From: Hymenobacter actinosclerus
Lineage (GTDB): Bacteria > Bacteroidota > Bacteroidia > Cytophagales > Hymenobacteraceae
Length of the DNA: 64,000 nt
Reading direction: 5' to 3'
NCBI RefSeq assembly: GCF_900111515.1
Contig: NZ_FOHS01000004.1
Span: 288,634-352,633 of the forward strand
This document shows positions 35,392-44,315 of the stretch, in pieces (position 1 is the first letter of the stretch; the number at the start of each line of letters is the position of its first letter). The position numbers and the translations under genes were made by a program. The notes under the pieces were generated by a model. That model saw only the letters and a program-made list of their open reading frames with translations. It did no database searches and had not been told where the DNA came from.

Positions 35392-37158
35392 ATGGAAATC
35401 CGTCGCACGTTCGATATTCTGCCCCGCTTACAGAAACAGTTCAATAAGCCCAACTGCTTAGCCGCTAAAATCGACGGCCACTACCAGCCCATGAGCACCG
35501 ATGAGGTGGTTCGGCAGGTAAACGAAACCAGCCTGGGCCTCCGGGCCCTCGGCATCGGCAAAGACGACAAAGTGGCCCTGATTTCGATGAACCGGCCCGA
35601 GTGGATGATTGCCGACTTCGCCATTGCCCAGCTGGGCGCTGTAAGCGTGCCGATGTATCCCACCATCACCACCGAGGACTACAAGTTTATTTTCGCGGAT
35701 GCCGGGGTGAAAGCCGTGCTGGTGTCCGACCAGAAGCTGCTCGACAAGGTAACGGAGGCCATCGACGGCCTCGATGTACCGGCCGACCACGTGTTCACCT
35801 TCGATAAGCTGCTAGGGGCCCGCCACTTCAGCGAGCTGCTGAAAATGGGCCAGCAGGGCAACCCCGCCGACCTGGAGCCACTCAAAGCCGCCGTCGAGCC
35901 CGATGATTTGCTGACGCTTATTTATACCTCGGGCACTACGGGCAAGCCTAAGGGCGTCATGCTCAGCCATAACAACATCCTCAGCAACTGCCGCAATACC
36001 CAGCGGTTTGTGCCGGTAACCAAGAATGACATTGCCCTGAGCTTTCTGCCGCTCTGCCACATCTTCGAGCGTATGGTTACTCACCTCTACCTCATCAACG
36101 GTGTGAGCATTTATTACGCCGAGAGCATGGAAACCATTGCCGACAACCTGCGCGAGGTGAAGCCCCAGATCTTCACCACCGTGCCCCGCCTGCTCGAAAA
36201 GGTGTACGACAAGATTGTGGCCAAAGGGCACGAGCTGGAGGGCATCAAGAAGAACCTGTTCTTCTGGGCGCTCAACCTGGGCCTTAAGTACGACAACCAG
36301 GAAAATCACGGCTTCCTCTACAACACCCAGCTCAAGCTGGCCAACAAGCTTATCTTCAACAAGTGGCGCGAGGCGCTGGGCGGCAACCTGCGCTGCATCG
36401 TGAGCGGGGGCGGGGCGCTGCAGCCGCGCCTGGCCCGTGTGTTCTGGTCGGCCGGCATTCCCGTAATGGAGGGCTACGGCCTCACCGAAACCTCGCCCGT
36501 AATTGCCGTGGGCGGCTACGACCCCGAGGAAAACATGATTGGCACCGTGGGCCCCATTGTCGACAACACGGAGGTCAAGATTGCGGCCGATGGGGAAATT
36601 CTCACCAAGTCGGAGTCGGTGATGAAGGGCTACTATAACCAGCCCGAACTGACGGCCAAGGAGTTCGACGAAGACGGCTGGTTCCATACCGGCGACATCG
36701 GCGAGATGGTGCAGGGCAGGTTCCTCAAGATTACCGACCGCAAGAAGGAGATGTTCAAGACCTCGGGCGGCAAGTACATTGCCCCGCAGGTGCTGGAGGG
36801 CAAGATGAAGGAGTCGCCGCTCATCGAGCAGTGCATGGTGGTCGGCGACGGACAGAAGTTCGCCTCGGCCCTCGTTGTTCCTTCCTTTGATGACCTGAAG
36901 GGCTGGTGCAAGCGCAACAACGTGGCCTGCGAGGGCGGACCGGCCGAAATGGTGAAGAACGAGAAGGTGGTGAAGATGTACGAAGACCTCGTGCACAAAT
37001 ACAACGAGAGCTTCGCCAAGTGGGAGCAGGTAAAGAAAATTGTGCTGCTGCCCGAGCACTGGACCGTGGAATCGGGCGAGATGACGCCTACCATGAAGGT
37101 AAAGCGCAAAGCCATTACCGCCAACAACAAGGACCTGATTGACGGGTTGTACGACTAA
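35392..37158 (+). CDS. Long-chain fatty acid-CoA ligase
   Basis: 588 residues. AMP-binding motif LIYTSGTTGKPKGVMLSH, then MEGYGLTETSPV, DGWFHTGDIGE and DRKKEMFKTSGGKYIAP. It activates fatty acids to acyl-CoA with ATP, feeding the beta-oxidation genes downstream. It is divergent from the arginase-fold gene. A hairpin follows at 37183. Confidence 0.95.
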   Translation: MEIRRTFDILPRLQKQFNKPNCLAAKIDGHYQPMSTDEVVRQVNETSLGLRALGIGKDDKVALISMNRPEWMIADFAIAQLGAVSVPMYPTITTEDYKFIFADAGVKAVLVSDQKLLDKVTEAIDGLDVPADHVFTFDKLLGARHFSELLKMGQQGNPADLEPLKAAVEPDDLLTLIYTSGTTGKPKGVMLSHNNILSNCRNTQRFVPVTKNDIALSFLPLCHIFERMVTHLYLINGVSIYYAESMETIADNLREVKPQIFTTVPRLLEKVYDKIVAKGHELEGIKKNLFFWALNLGLKYDNQENHGFLYNTQLKLANKLIFNKWREALGGNLRCIVSGGGALQPRLARVFWSAGIPVMEGYGLTETSPVIAVGGYDPEENMIGTVGPIVDNTEVKIAADGEILTKSESVMKGYYNQPELTAKEFDEDGWFHTGDIGEMVQGRFLKITDRKKEMFKTSGGKYIAPQVLEGKMKESPLIEQCMVVGDGQKFASALVVPSFDDLKGWCKRNNVACEGGPAEMVKNEKVVKMYEDLVHKYNESFAKWEQVKKIVLLPEHWTVESGEMTPTMKVKRKAITANNKDLIDGLYD

Positions 37159-37182
37159 TTCAGAGTCGCTGCCACTGACAAT

Positions 37183-37217
37183 GTAAACGCCCCGGAGCCT
37201 TGCTACAGGGCGTTTAC
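37183..37217 (+). terminator. Hairpin after the acyl-CoA ligase gene
   Basis: GTAAACGCCC (37183-37192) pairs exactly with GGGCGTTTAC (37208-37217). The T tract is short, so it could be a weak terminator. Confidence 0.6.
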
Positions 37218-37290
37218 TATTTAAGCTGCCATCAAATGGTGCTGGTTGTCAGAAGCAGGAGGTCAAAACTTTTTTCACGGTAGATAGTAT

Positions 37291-37317
37291 GCAAGCATAA
37301 CATATTTTCCGTATGTT
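37291..37317 (+). promoter_or_regulatory. Candidate operator upstream of the marR gene
   Basis: GCAAGCATAACATATTTT (37291-37308) is repeated with one mismatch upstream of the acyl-CoA dehydrogenase gene at 42202. Here it is overlapped by the inverted repeat AACATA (37299-37304) and TATGTT (37312-37317), and by TATGC/GCATA just to its left. It ends about 25 bp before the marR start. Confidence 0.65.
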
Positions 37318-37340
37318 TACCGGACTTGCGATACACTCCC

Positions 37341-37823
37341 ATGACCCCCGAAGAAACCGTCGATTACAATATCAAGGTTGCCTGGCACGCCATTTCGCGC
37401 ATGTACAATACGCAGGCGGCCAAGCATGATATTACCACCAGCATTGGTTTCGTGCTGCTGAACATCGACCAGGAAAACGGCACGCCCGCGACCAAAATCG
37501 CGCCCCTGCTGGGCCTCGAAACCCGCTCCCTGACCCGCATATTGCGCTCGATGGAAGAAAAGGGGCTGATTTACAAACAGGCCGACACCCACGACAAACG
37601 CTCGGTGCGCATCTTCCTGACCGAGGATGGCCTGCGCAACAAGGAAATCTCGCGCCAGACCGTGCGCCACTTCAACCTGAAGGTGCGCGAGGAAATTCCG
37701 CAGAGCGAGCTGGACGTCTTTTTCCGCGTCGTGAGCCAGATTACCGGCATGATTGAGGGCAAAACCATGTACGACAATTTCAAGCTCAAGCCCCTACGCT
37801 CGCCCGAATCGTCGGCTGCGTAG
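37341..37823 (+). CDS. MarR-family transcriptional regulator
   Basis: 160 residues from the ATG at 37341 (a TTG 15 bp upstream is possible). Winged-helix MarR core: ATKIAPLLGLETRSLTRILRSMEEKGLIYKQADTHDKRSVRIFLTEDG. The neighbours are all fatty-acid degradation genes, so it probably controls them, perhaps with acyl-CoA as ligand. A candidate operator lies directly upstream and a second copy lies before the acyl-CoA dehydrogenase gene. Confidence 0.9.
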   Translation: MTPEETVDYNIKVAWHAISRMYNTQAAKHDITTSIGFVLLNIDQENGTPATKIAPLLGLETRSLTRILRSMEEKGLIYKQADTHDKRSVRIFLTEDGLRNKEISRQTVRHFNLKVREEIPQSELDVFFRVVSQITGMIEGKTMYDNFKLKPLRSPESSAA

Positions 37824-37828
37824 CGGGT

Positions 37829-37948
37829 TTTTTTAGTTGTCAGTTGTCAGTGCTTAGTTGTTAGTGATTTGGCTTGTGAAAGCGAAGCCAGGCATATGCA
37901 AACCATCCGAGCACCGACAACTGACAACTAAGCACTGACAACTAAAAA
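37829..37948. repeat. Heptad inverted repeat (TTAGTTG/TCAGTTG type)
   Basis: Left arm 37829-37865 reads in 7-bp units TTAGTTG, TCAGTTG, TCAGTGC, TTAGTTG; the right arm 37912-37948, read on the other strand, has the same units in another order. The arms therefore pair in register of heptads but are permuted. It fills the gap between the marR and fadB-type genes. Confidence 0.85.
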
Positions 37949-37967
37949 TCAACCACTACCCACCAAT

Positions 37968-40376
37968 ATGAATCGTACCATCAAAAAAGTAGCCGTACTG
38001 GGCTCCGGGGTGATGGGCTCGCGCATTGCGTGCCACTTCGCCAACATCGGGGTGCAGGTGCTGCTGCTCGACATTGCTCCGAAAGAACTGCTGCCCGCCG
38101 AGGAGGCCAAGGGCCTCAAGCTGGACTCGCCGGCCGTGAAAAACCGCCTCGTCAACAGCGCCCTGGAGGCCACGGTGAAGGCCAACCCTTCGCCGCTCTA
38201 CCGCAAGGCCGATGTGAGCCGCATCAAAACCGGCAACTTCGACGACAACCTCAAGGACATTGCCGGCTGCGACTGGACGATTGAGGTAGTGGTAGAACGG
38301 CTCGATATCAAAAAGAGCCTGTTCGAGCGCGTGGAGCAGTTCCGCAAGCCCGGCACCCTGATTACTTCGAACACCTCGGGCATCCCGATTCATCTGATGA
38401 CCGAAGGCCGCTCGGACGACTTCAAAAAGCACTTCTGCGGCACCCACTTTTTCAACCCGCCGCGCTACCTGAAGCTGCTCGAAATCATCCCGACTCCGGA
38501 CACGGACCAGGCGGTAGTGGATTTCCTGATGCACTACGGCGACCTGTACCTGGGCAAAACCACCGTTTTGGCCAAGGATACCCCCGCCTTCATTGCCAAC
38601 CGCGTGGGCGTGTTTGCCATCATGGATGTCATTCAGGTGATGCAGCAGCTGGGCCTGTCGGTGGAGGAAGTGGATAAGCTGACGGGCCCGGTTATCGGCC
38701 ACGCCAAGTCGGCTACCTTCCGGACTTCCGATGTGGTGGGCCTCGATACGCTGATGAACGTGGCCAACGGCCTCGCTCAGAACCTGCCCAACGACGAAGC
38801 TAAAGCCGTATTTGCCCTGCCCGACTATCTGAAAAAGATGGGCGAGAACAAGTGGCTGGGCGACAAAACCGGCCAGGGCTTCTACAAGAAAACCAAGGAC
38901 GACAAGGGCAAAACGGCCATTCTGGCCCTCGACCTGAATACACTGGAGTACAAGGCCAGCCAGAAAATCAAGTTCGCCACGCTCGAAAGCACCAAGCCCA
39001 TCGAGAAGCTGGCCGACCGGTTTAAGGTGCTGGTGGCCGGCAAAGACAAGGCCGGCGACTTCTACCGCAAGACCTTCGCGGGACTGTTTGCCTACGTAAG
39101 CAACCGGATTCCCGAAATCACCGATGCCCTCTACAAGATTGACGACGCCCTGCGCGCCGGCTTCGGCTGGGACATGGGTCCGTTTGAAACCTGGGACGCG
39201 CTGGGCGTGAAAAAGGGCCTGGAACTGGCCCAGGCCGAAGGCAAAACCGTAGCGCCTTGGGTGGAGGAGATGCTGAATGCCGGCCACGAAACCTTCTATA
39301 AGGTGAGCGAGGCGGGCGTAAAGCAGTTCTACGACCTCGACAGCAAGAGCTACCAGGCCATTCCGGGCGTCGAGAACTTCATCATTCTCGACAACCTGCG
39401 GGCCACCGGCAAGGTGCTCTGGAAAAACGCCGGCGCCTCGGTGCTCGACCTCGGCGACGGCATCCTGAACGTGGAGTTCCACAGCAAGATGAACGCGCTG
39501 GGCTCCGACGTAATCCAGGGTCTGCTAAAGGGCGTGGAGCTGGCCGAAAAGGACTTCCGCGGCCTCGTGGTGGGCAACGACGCGCCGAACTTCTCGGCCG
39601 GCGCCAACTTAGGGCTAGTGTACATGTTCGCCCTCGACCAGGAGTACGACGAGCTGAACCTGATGATTGCCCAGTTCCAGCAGGCTATGATGCGGATGCG
39701 CTACAGCTCCATTCCGGTGGTCAGCGCGCCCCACGGCCTGGCCCTGGGCGGCGGCTGCGAGCTGAACCTGCACGCCGACCGCGTAGTAGCGGCGGCCGAA
39801 ACCTACATGGGCCTCGTGGAATTTGGCGTGGGCCTGATTCCGGCCGGCGGCGGCACCAAGGAAATGACCCTGCGCACCGCCCTCAAATACGAGGAGGGTG
39901 AGCCCGAGTACAACCTGCTCCGCAACACCTTCATGACCGTGAGCACCGCCAAGGTGTCGACCTCGGCCGCCGAAGCCTTCGACCTGGGCTTCCTGCGCCG
40001 CGGCGACGAAATCGTGGTGAACTCCACCCGCGTCATCGCCCAGGCCAAAGCCGCCGCCATCGAGCTGGCCGACGCCGGCTACACCCAGCCCGTGCAGAAA
40101 ACCAACATCAAAGTCCACGGCAAGGGCGCGCTGGGCATGTTCCTGACGGGCGTGCACGCCATGAAGGAGGGCAACTACATCTCCGACCACGACGTGAAAA
40201 TTGCCAACAAGCTGGCCTTCATCATGTGCGGCGGCGACCTGAGTGCCCCCACCGAAGTATCGGAGCAGTACCTGCTGGACCTGGAGCGCGAAGCCTTCCT
40301 GAGCCTCACCGGCGAGCGGAAAACGCTGGAGCGTATCCAAAGCATCCTCACGACCGGCAAACCGCTGCGTAACTAG
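37968..40376 (+). CDS. 3-hydroxyacyl-CoA dehydrogenase / enoyl-CoA hydratase fusion
   Basis: 802 residues. The NAD-binding dehydrogenase domain is first (VAVLGSGVMGSRIACHFA, CGTHFFNPPRYLKLLE, DTPAFIANRVGVF), and the enoyl-CoA hydratase domain is last (NDAPNFSAGANLG, GLALGGGCELNLHAD, VGLIPAGGGTKEM). This order is the reverse of E. coli FadB and is usual in Bacteroidota. It carries out two consecutive steps of beta-oxidation. Thiolase follows. Confidence 0.94.
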   Translation: MNRTIKKVAVLGSGVMGSRIACHFANIGVQVLLLDIAPKELLPAEEAKGLKLDSPAVKNRLVNSALEATVKANPSPLYRKADVSRIKTGNFDDNLKDIAGCDWTIEVVVERLDIKKSLFERVEQFRKPGTLITSNTSGIPIHLMTEGRSDDFKKHFCGTHFFNPPRYLKLLEIIPTPDTDQAVVDFLMHYGDLYLGKTTVLAKDTPAFIANRVGVFAIMDVIQVMQQLGLSVEEVDKLTGPVIGHAKSATFRTSDVVGLDTLMNVANGLAQNLPNDEAKAVFALPDYLKKMGENKWLGDKTGQGFYKKTKDDKGKTAILALDLNTLEYKASQKIKFATLESTKPIEKLADRFKVLVAGKDKAGDFYRKTFAGLFAYVSNRIPEITDALYKIDDALRAGFGWDMGPFETWDALGVKKGLELAQAEGKTVAPWVEEMLNAGHETFYKVSEAGVKQFYDLDSKSYQAIPGVENFIILDNLRATGKVLWKNAGASVLDLGDGILNVEFHSKMNALGSDVIQGLLKGVELAEKDFRGLVVGNDAPNFSAGANLGLVYMFALDQEYDELNLMIAQFQQAMMRMRYSSIPVVSAPHGLALGGGCELNLHADRVVAAAETYMGLVEFGVGLIPAGGGTKEMTLRTALKYEEGEPEYNLLRNTFMTVSTAKVSTSAAEAFDLGFLRRGDEIVVNSTRVIAQAKAAAIELADAGYTQPVQKTNIKVHGKGALGMFLTGVHAMKEGNYISDHDVKIANKLAFIMCGGDLSAPTEVSEQYLLDLEREAFLSLTGERKTLERIQSILTTGKPLRN

Positions 40377-40385
40377 AGCTAAGAA

Positions 40386-40518
40386 CTAGTTCCCCTCCTT
40401 GGAAAGGAGGGGCTAGGGGTGGTTGATGCTGTTAGAACGATTACTGGAACTGGTTTCCGGAATTGTTCACCGATTGCCAACCACCCCCGACCCCTCCTTA
40501 TCCAAGGAGGGGAGCTAG
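40386..40518. repeat. Inverted repeat with CCCCTCCTTGG hairpin arms
   Basis: Arms 40386-40425 and 40478-40518 are near-perfect reverse complements. Each arm has an internal hairpin (CCCCTCCTT with AAGGAGGGG) followed by a GGGGTGGTTG box. It lies between the fadB-type and thiolase genes. From memory this repeat type is widespread in Bacteroidota genomes. Confidence 0.88.
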
Positions 40519-40557
40519 CCTAACTCTAATTCCCCACCTTCTCTAAGACTTAAAAAT

Positions 40558-41736
40558 ATGAACGCATATATCGTAGCCGGTTACCGCACGGCCGTGGGCA
40601 AAGCCACCCGCGGCGGTTTCCGCTTCACCCGCCCCGACGACCTGGCCGCCGACGTCATCAAGCACCTCGTGGCCTCGGTGCCCGCCCTCGACCCCACCCG
40701 CATTGATGATGTGATGGTGGGCAATGCCGTGCCCGAAGCCGAGCAGGGCCTGCAAATGGGCCGCCTGATTTCGCTGCTGGCTCTGCCCATGAACGTGTCG
40801 GGCCTCATCGTGAACCGCTACTGCGGCTCGGGCGTGGAAACCATTGCCATGGCCACCGGCAAAATCGCGGCCGGCATGGCCGACTGCATCGTGGCCGGCG
40901 GCACCGAGAGCATGAGCCTGGTGCCCACCGTGGGCTGGAAAACGGTGCCCAACTACAACTTGGCCCAGAAGCACCCCGACTACTACCTCGGCATGGGCCT
41001 CACCGCCGAAGCCGTAGCCCAGGACTACAACATCAGCCGCCAGGACCAGGACCAGTTCTCCTACAACTCCCACCAGAAGGCCATCAAGGCCATCGAGGAA
41101 GGCCGGTTCAAGGAGCAAATCGTGCCCATCACCGTCAACGAAACCTACCTCGACCCGGCCACCGGCAAAAAGAAAACCCGCTCCTACGTAGTCGACACCG
41201 ACGAGGGGCCCCGCGCCGATACGTCGGTGGAAGTGCTGGGCAAGTTGCGCCCGGTATTCGCCGCCAACGGCTCGGTAACGGCCGGCAACTCCTCACAAAC
41301 TTCCGACGGGGCGGCCTTCGTTATCGTGATGTCGGAGCGCATGGTGAAGGAGCTGAACCTGGAGCCCATTGCCCGCATGGTCACTTACGCCACCGAGGGC
41401 ATCGACCCGCGCATCATGGGCATGGGTCCCATCAAGGCCGTTCCGAAGGCGCTCAAGCAGGCCGGCATGAAGCTCCAGGACATCGACCTGTTTGAGCTGA
41501 ACGAGGCTTTCGCTTCCCAGAGCCTGGCCGTGATGCGCGAGCTGGACATGGACCAGAGCAAGGTGAACGTGAACGGCGGCGCCATTGCCCTCGGCCACCC
41601 GCTGGGCTGCTCCGGCGCTAAGCTCAGCATCCAACTGTTCCACGAGCTGCGCGCCCGCGGCCAGAAGTACGGCATGGTAACCGCCTGCGTGGGCGGCGGC
41701 CAGGGCGTGGCTGGCATCTACGAGCTGCTGAAGTAG
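40558..41736 (+). CDS. Acetyl-CoA C-acyltransferase (thiolase)
   Basis: 392 residues. Active-site Cys in [35 protein letters not shown] with the conserved His, and the second Cys in TACVGGGQG. It cleaves 3-ketoacyl-CoA with CoA, the last step of beta-oxidation, as partner of the preceding fusion protein. It starts with ATG 181 bp after it. Confidence 0.95.
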   Translation: MNAYIVAGYRTAVGKATRGGFRFTRPDDLAADVIKHLVASVPALDPTRIDDVMVGNAVPEAEQGLQMGRLISLLALPMNVSGLIVNRYCGSGVETIAMATGKIAAGMADCIVAGGTESMSLVPTVGWKTVPNYNLAQKHPDYYLGMGLTAEAVAQDYNISRQDQDQFSYNSHQKAIKAIEEGRFKEQIVPITVNETYLDPATGKKKTRSYVVDTDEGPRADTSVEVLGKLRPVFAANGSVTAGNSSQTSDGAAFVIVMSERMVKELNLEPIARMVTYATEGIDPRIMGMGPIKAVPKALKQAGMKLQDIDLFELNEAFASQSLAVMRELDMDQSKVNVNGGAIALGHPLGCSGAKLSIQLFHELRARGQKYGMVTACVGGGQGVAGIYELLK

Positions 41737-41761
41737 CGGTTTTTACAGGTCAATAACTGAT

Positions 41762-42139
41762 ATGGATTTCACCGACGAGCAACTTCGAGGCGCTAAGATG
41801 GGACCGTATCAAGAGCTTGCTTGGAAGCTTAAATTTGAACTGAAACCGGAAATAAACGAAGCTAACCAGAAGCCGTTTTTAGAAGCGATGGCCAGCTTTG
41901 CTGATGCAAATCAGTTAGGATTGTTTGGACAGCTTGGCGATTTGACAGTGGTTTCTCTAGCGAATCGGAAGGCTGTTTCACTTGACGAGCAGCAGTTATT
42001 GAAGAGTTGGCTGTCAAATCGTCCTGAAATTGCTTTAGTTCTTGAAAAGGATGGGGATGGTTACACAGACGCTTATTTGCAGCAACTGCTCTGTTGGGGC
42101 GAATGGGAAACTGATTCATTCACCAAGTTCTTCTCCTGA
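41762..42139 (+). CDS. YggL-like (DUF469) small protein
   Basis: 125 residues. LRGAKMGPYQELAWKLKFEL near the start and VSLDEQQLLKSWLSNRPEIALV near the end match the general plan of YggL, a 50S-associated protein (GEFQELGF .. WL..RPEV). It starts 25 bp after the thiolase stop but is clearly more AT-rich than its neighbours, so it may have been acquired recently. A terminator follows it. The YggL match is by eye. Confidence 0.6.
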   Translation: MDFTDEQLRGAKMGPYQELAWKLKFELKPEINEANQKPFLEAMASFADANQLGLFGQLGDLTVVSLANRKAVSLDEQQLLKSWLSNRPEIALVLEKDGDGYTDAYLQQLLCWGEWETDSFTKFFS

Positions 42140-42155
42140 CCTGTAACCAGTACCG

Positions 42156-42183
42156 AAAACCCCGGAAGGCATTTCGGGGTTTT
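42156..42183 (+). terminator. Terminator after the YggL-like gene
   Basis: AAAACCCCG (42156-42164) pairs with CGGGGTTTT (42175-42183), followed by a C and TTT. It ends the fadB-thiolase-yggL unit. Confidence 0.85.
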
Positions 42184-42201
42184 CTTTCCACAAACTACTC
42201 G

Positions 42202-42224
42202 GCAAGCATAACAAATTTTGTTAT
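42202..42224 (+). promoter_or_regulatory. Candidate operator upstream of the acyl-CoA dehydrogenase gene
   Basis: GCAAGCATAACAAATTTT (42202-42219) has 17 of 18 bases in common with the site at 37291. Here it continues into an exact inverted repeat ATAACAAA (42208-42215) with TTTGTTAT (42217-42224) and a 1-nt centre. TATCTTG at its right edge resembles a -7 element, so a bound repressor would block it. Confidence 0.7.
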
Positions 42225-42317
42225 CTTGCGCTACGAGTAACGGCCCGCCGCCTAACCCCTAAGTAGTAGGCAAGCCGAACAGTTTTCTTTTGATTCCACT
42301 TCAAAATCAACCCCATC

Positions 42318-44105
42318 ATGGAAGTAGCCAACCAGCTTGTGAAAGGCGGCGAGTTCATTATCAAGGAAACCAACGCCCAGGACGTATTTACGCCCGCCGA
42401 TTTTTCGGAGGAGCAGAACATGATGCACCAGACCGCCCTCGACTTTGTCGACAAGGAGGTGTGGCCGTTGCTCGACCGCCTCGACAACCACGAGGAAGGC
42501 CTGATGCGCGGGCTGATGGAGAAATCGGGTGAGCTGGGGCTGTTCGGCGTGAGTGTTCCCGAGCAGTTCGGCGGCCTTGATATGGACTTCCCGACTTCGC
42601 TCCGCGTGACGGAGGGCGTGGGCAAGGGCCACTCGTTCCCGGTGGCCTTCGCGGCCCATACCGGCATTGCCATGCTGCCCATCCTGTATTTCGGCAACGA
42701 CGAGCAGAAGCAGAAGTACCTGCCCGGCCTCACCAGCGGCGAGCTGATGGGTGCCTACTGCCTCACCGAGCCCGGCTCGGGCTCCGATGCGCTGGGGGCC
42801 AAAACCAAGGCCATGCCCACCGAGGATGGTGAGCATTACGTGCTCAACGGCCAGAAAATGTGGATTACCAACGGCGGTTTCGCTGACGTATTCATCGTGT
42901 TTGCTCAGGTTGACGGCGACAAGTTCACCGGCTTCATCGTGGAGAAAGACACCCCCGGCCTGACCCTCGGCAACGAGGAGCACAAGATGGGTATCAAGGG
43001 TTCCTCGACCCGCCAGGTGTTCCTGTCGGATGCCAAAGTGCCGAAGTCGGCCGTACTGGGCGAGATTGGCAAGGGCCACCTGATTGCCTTTAACATCCTC
43101 AATATCGGCCGCATCAAGCTGGCCGCCGCCTGCCTCGGGGCTACCAAAGGCTGCGCTACCCAGAGCGTGAAGTACGCCAACGAGCGGGTGCAGTTCAAGC
43201 TGCCCATCAGCAAGTTCGGGGCCATCAAGTTCAAGCTGGCCCAGCAGGCCGTGCGGATTTACGCCGTGGAATCGGCTATTTACCGCGCCGGTATGGACAT
43301 TGCCCGCATGGAGCAGGAGCTGCTCAGCCAGGGCCAGAGCCACAACGAGGCCCTGCTGGGTGCCGCCCGCGAGTTTGCCGTGGAGTGCGCCATCCTGAAA
43401 GTGGAAGGCTCGGAAGTGCTTGACTACGTGGTGGATGAGGGCGTGCAGATTTACGGTGGCTACGGCTTCTCGGCCGACTACCCGATGGACCGCAACTACC
43501 GCGACTCGCGCATCAACCGCATCTTCGAGGGCACGAACGAAATCAACCGCATGCTGGCCGTTGATATGATTCTGAAGAAGGCCATGAAGGGCGAGCTGGA
43601 CCTGATGGGCCCCGCCCAGGCCGTGCAGCAGGAGCTGATGGCCATTCCGGACATGAACCTGGAAGAGGAAACCGGCCTGTTCGCCGCCGAGAAAAAGACC
43701 GTGGCCAAGCTCAAAAAGGCCATTCTGATGGTGGCCGGTACGGCCGTACAGAAGTACATGAACTCGCTGGCCAAAGAGCAGGAGGTGCTGATGAACATTG
43801 CCGATATGGCCATCAAAGTGTACACCGCCGAAAGCGTGCTGTTGCGCGTGGAGAAAGAGGCGGCCGCCAAGGGCGAAGAGGCCCTGTCGGCCCAGATCGA
43901 CATTGCTCGCGTGTACCTCTACGACACCGTCGACCAGGTAAACAAGGCCGGTAAGGACGCTATCGGCACCATGACCGAGGGCGACGAGCAGCGCCTGCTG
44001 GCCATGGGCCTCAAGCGCTTCACCAAGGCCGACCTGTTCAACGCCAAGGAAGCCCGCCGCCGCATCGCCGACGTGCTGATTGCCGCCAACGAGTACGCCT
44101 TCTAG
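42318..44105 (+). CDS. Acyl-CoA dehydrogenase
   Basis: 595 residues, about 200 longer than the short-chain type, with a C-terminal helical extension (VAGTAVQKYMNSLAKEQEVLMNIADMAI). FAD-binding blocks are AYCLTEPGSGSDA and WITNGGFADVFIVFAQ; VDEGVQIYGGYGFSADYPMDRNYRDSRINRIFEGTNE carries the family's late motifs. It performs the first oxidation of beta-oxidation. A candidate MarR operator lies 100 bp upstream. Confidence 0.94.
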   Translation: MEVANQLVKGGEFIIKETNAQDVFTPADFSEEQNMMHQTALDFVDKEVWPLLDRLDNHEEGLMRGLMEKSGELGLFGVSVPEQFGGLDMDFPTSLRVTEGVGKGHSFPVAFAAHTGIAMLPILYFGNDEQKQKYLPGLTSGELMGAYCLTEPGSGSDALGAKTKAMPTEDGEHYVLNGQKMWITNGGFADVFIVFAQVDGDKFTGFIVEKDTPGLTLGNEEHKMGIKGSSTRQVFLSDAKVPKSAVLGEIGKGHLIAFNILNIGRIKLAAACLGATKGCATQSVKYANERVQFKLPISKFGAIKFKLAQQAVRIYAVESAIYRAGMDIARMEQELLSQGQSHNEALLGAAREFAVECAILKVEGSEVLDYVVDEGVQIYGGYGFSADYPMDRNYRDSRINRIFEGTNEINRMLAVDMILKKAMKGELDLMGPAQAVQQELMAIPDMNLEEETGLFAAEKKTVAKLKKAILMVAGTAVQKYMNSLAKEQEVLMNIADMAIKVYTAESVLLRVEKEAAAKGEEALSAQIDIARVYLYDTVDQVNKAGKDAIGTMTEGDEQRLLAMGLKRFTKADLFNAKEARRRIADVLIAANEYAF

Positions 44106-44155
44106 GATCACGGATTAGCAAGGATTTTAGCGGATTGCACGGATTTTGTAGACGA
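44105..44155 (+). repeat. Left copy of a 51-bp inverted repeat flanking gdhA
   Basis: It starts GGATCACGGATTAGCA and ends TTTGTAGACGA. The reverse complement is found at 45845-45895 with about five mismatches. The first bases overlap the stop codon region of the acyl-CoA dehydrogenase gene. Confidence 0.9.
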
Positions 44156-44315
44156 ATCAGCGTCTCGTTGTCTGTTGGGTAAGAAGACGTAGCGAAACAG
44201 CCGCTCCCGGATTGGGGGCGGCTGTTTCTTTTTGCTAGCTTACGGGCCTCGCACAACGCGGCGGCCGCTTTGGCCGTTTGCGGAGGTTACTATCCCACCC
44301 AATTTTCCCCTAACT

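Noticed and set aside
42252..44111. 619-codon minus-strand frame opposite the acyl-CoA dehydrogenase gene
   Set aside because: Same reason: antisense to a well-supported enzyme, no recognisable domain.
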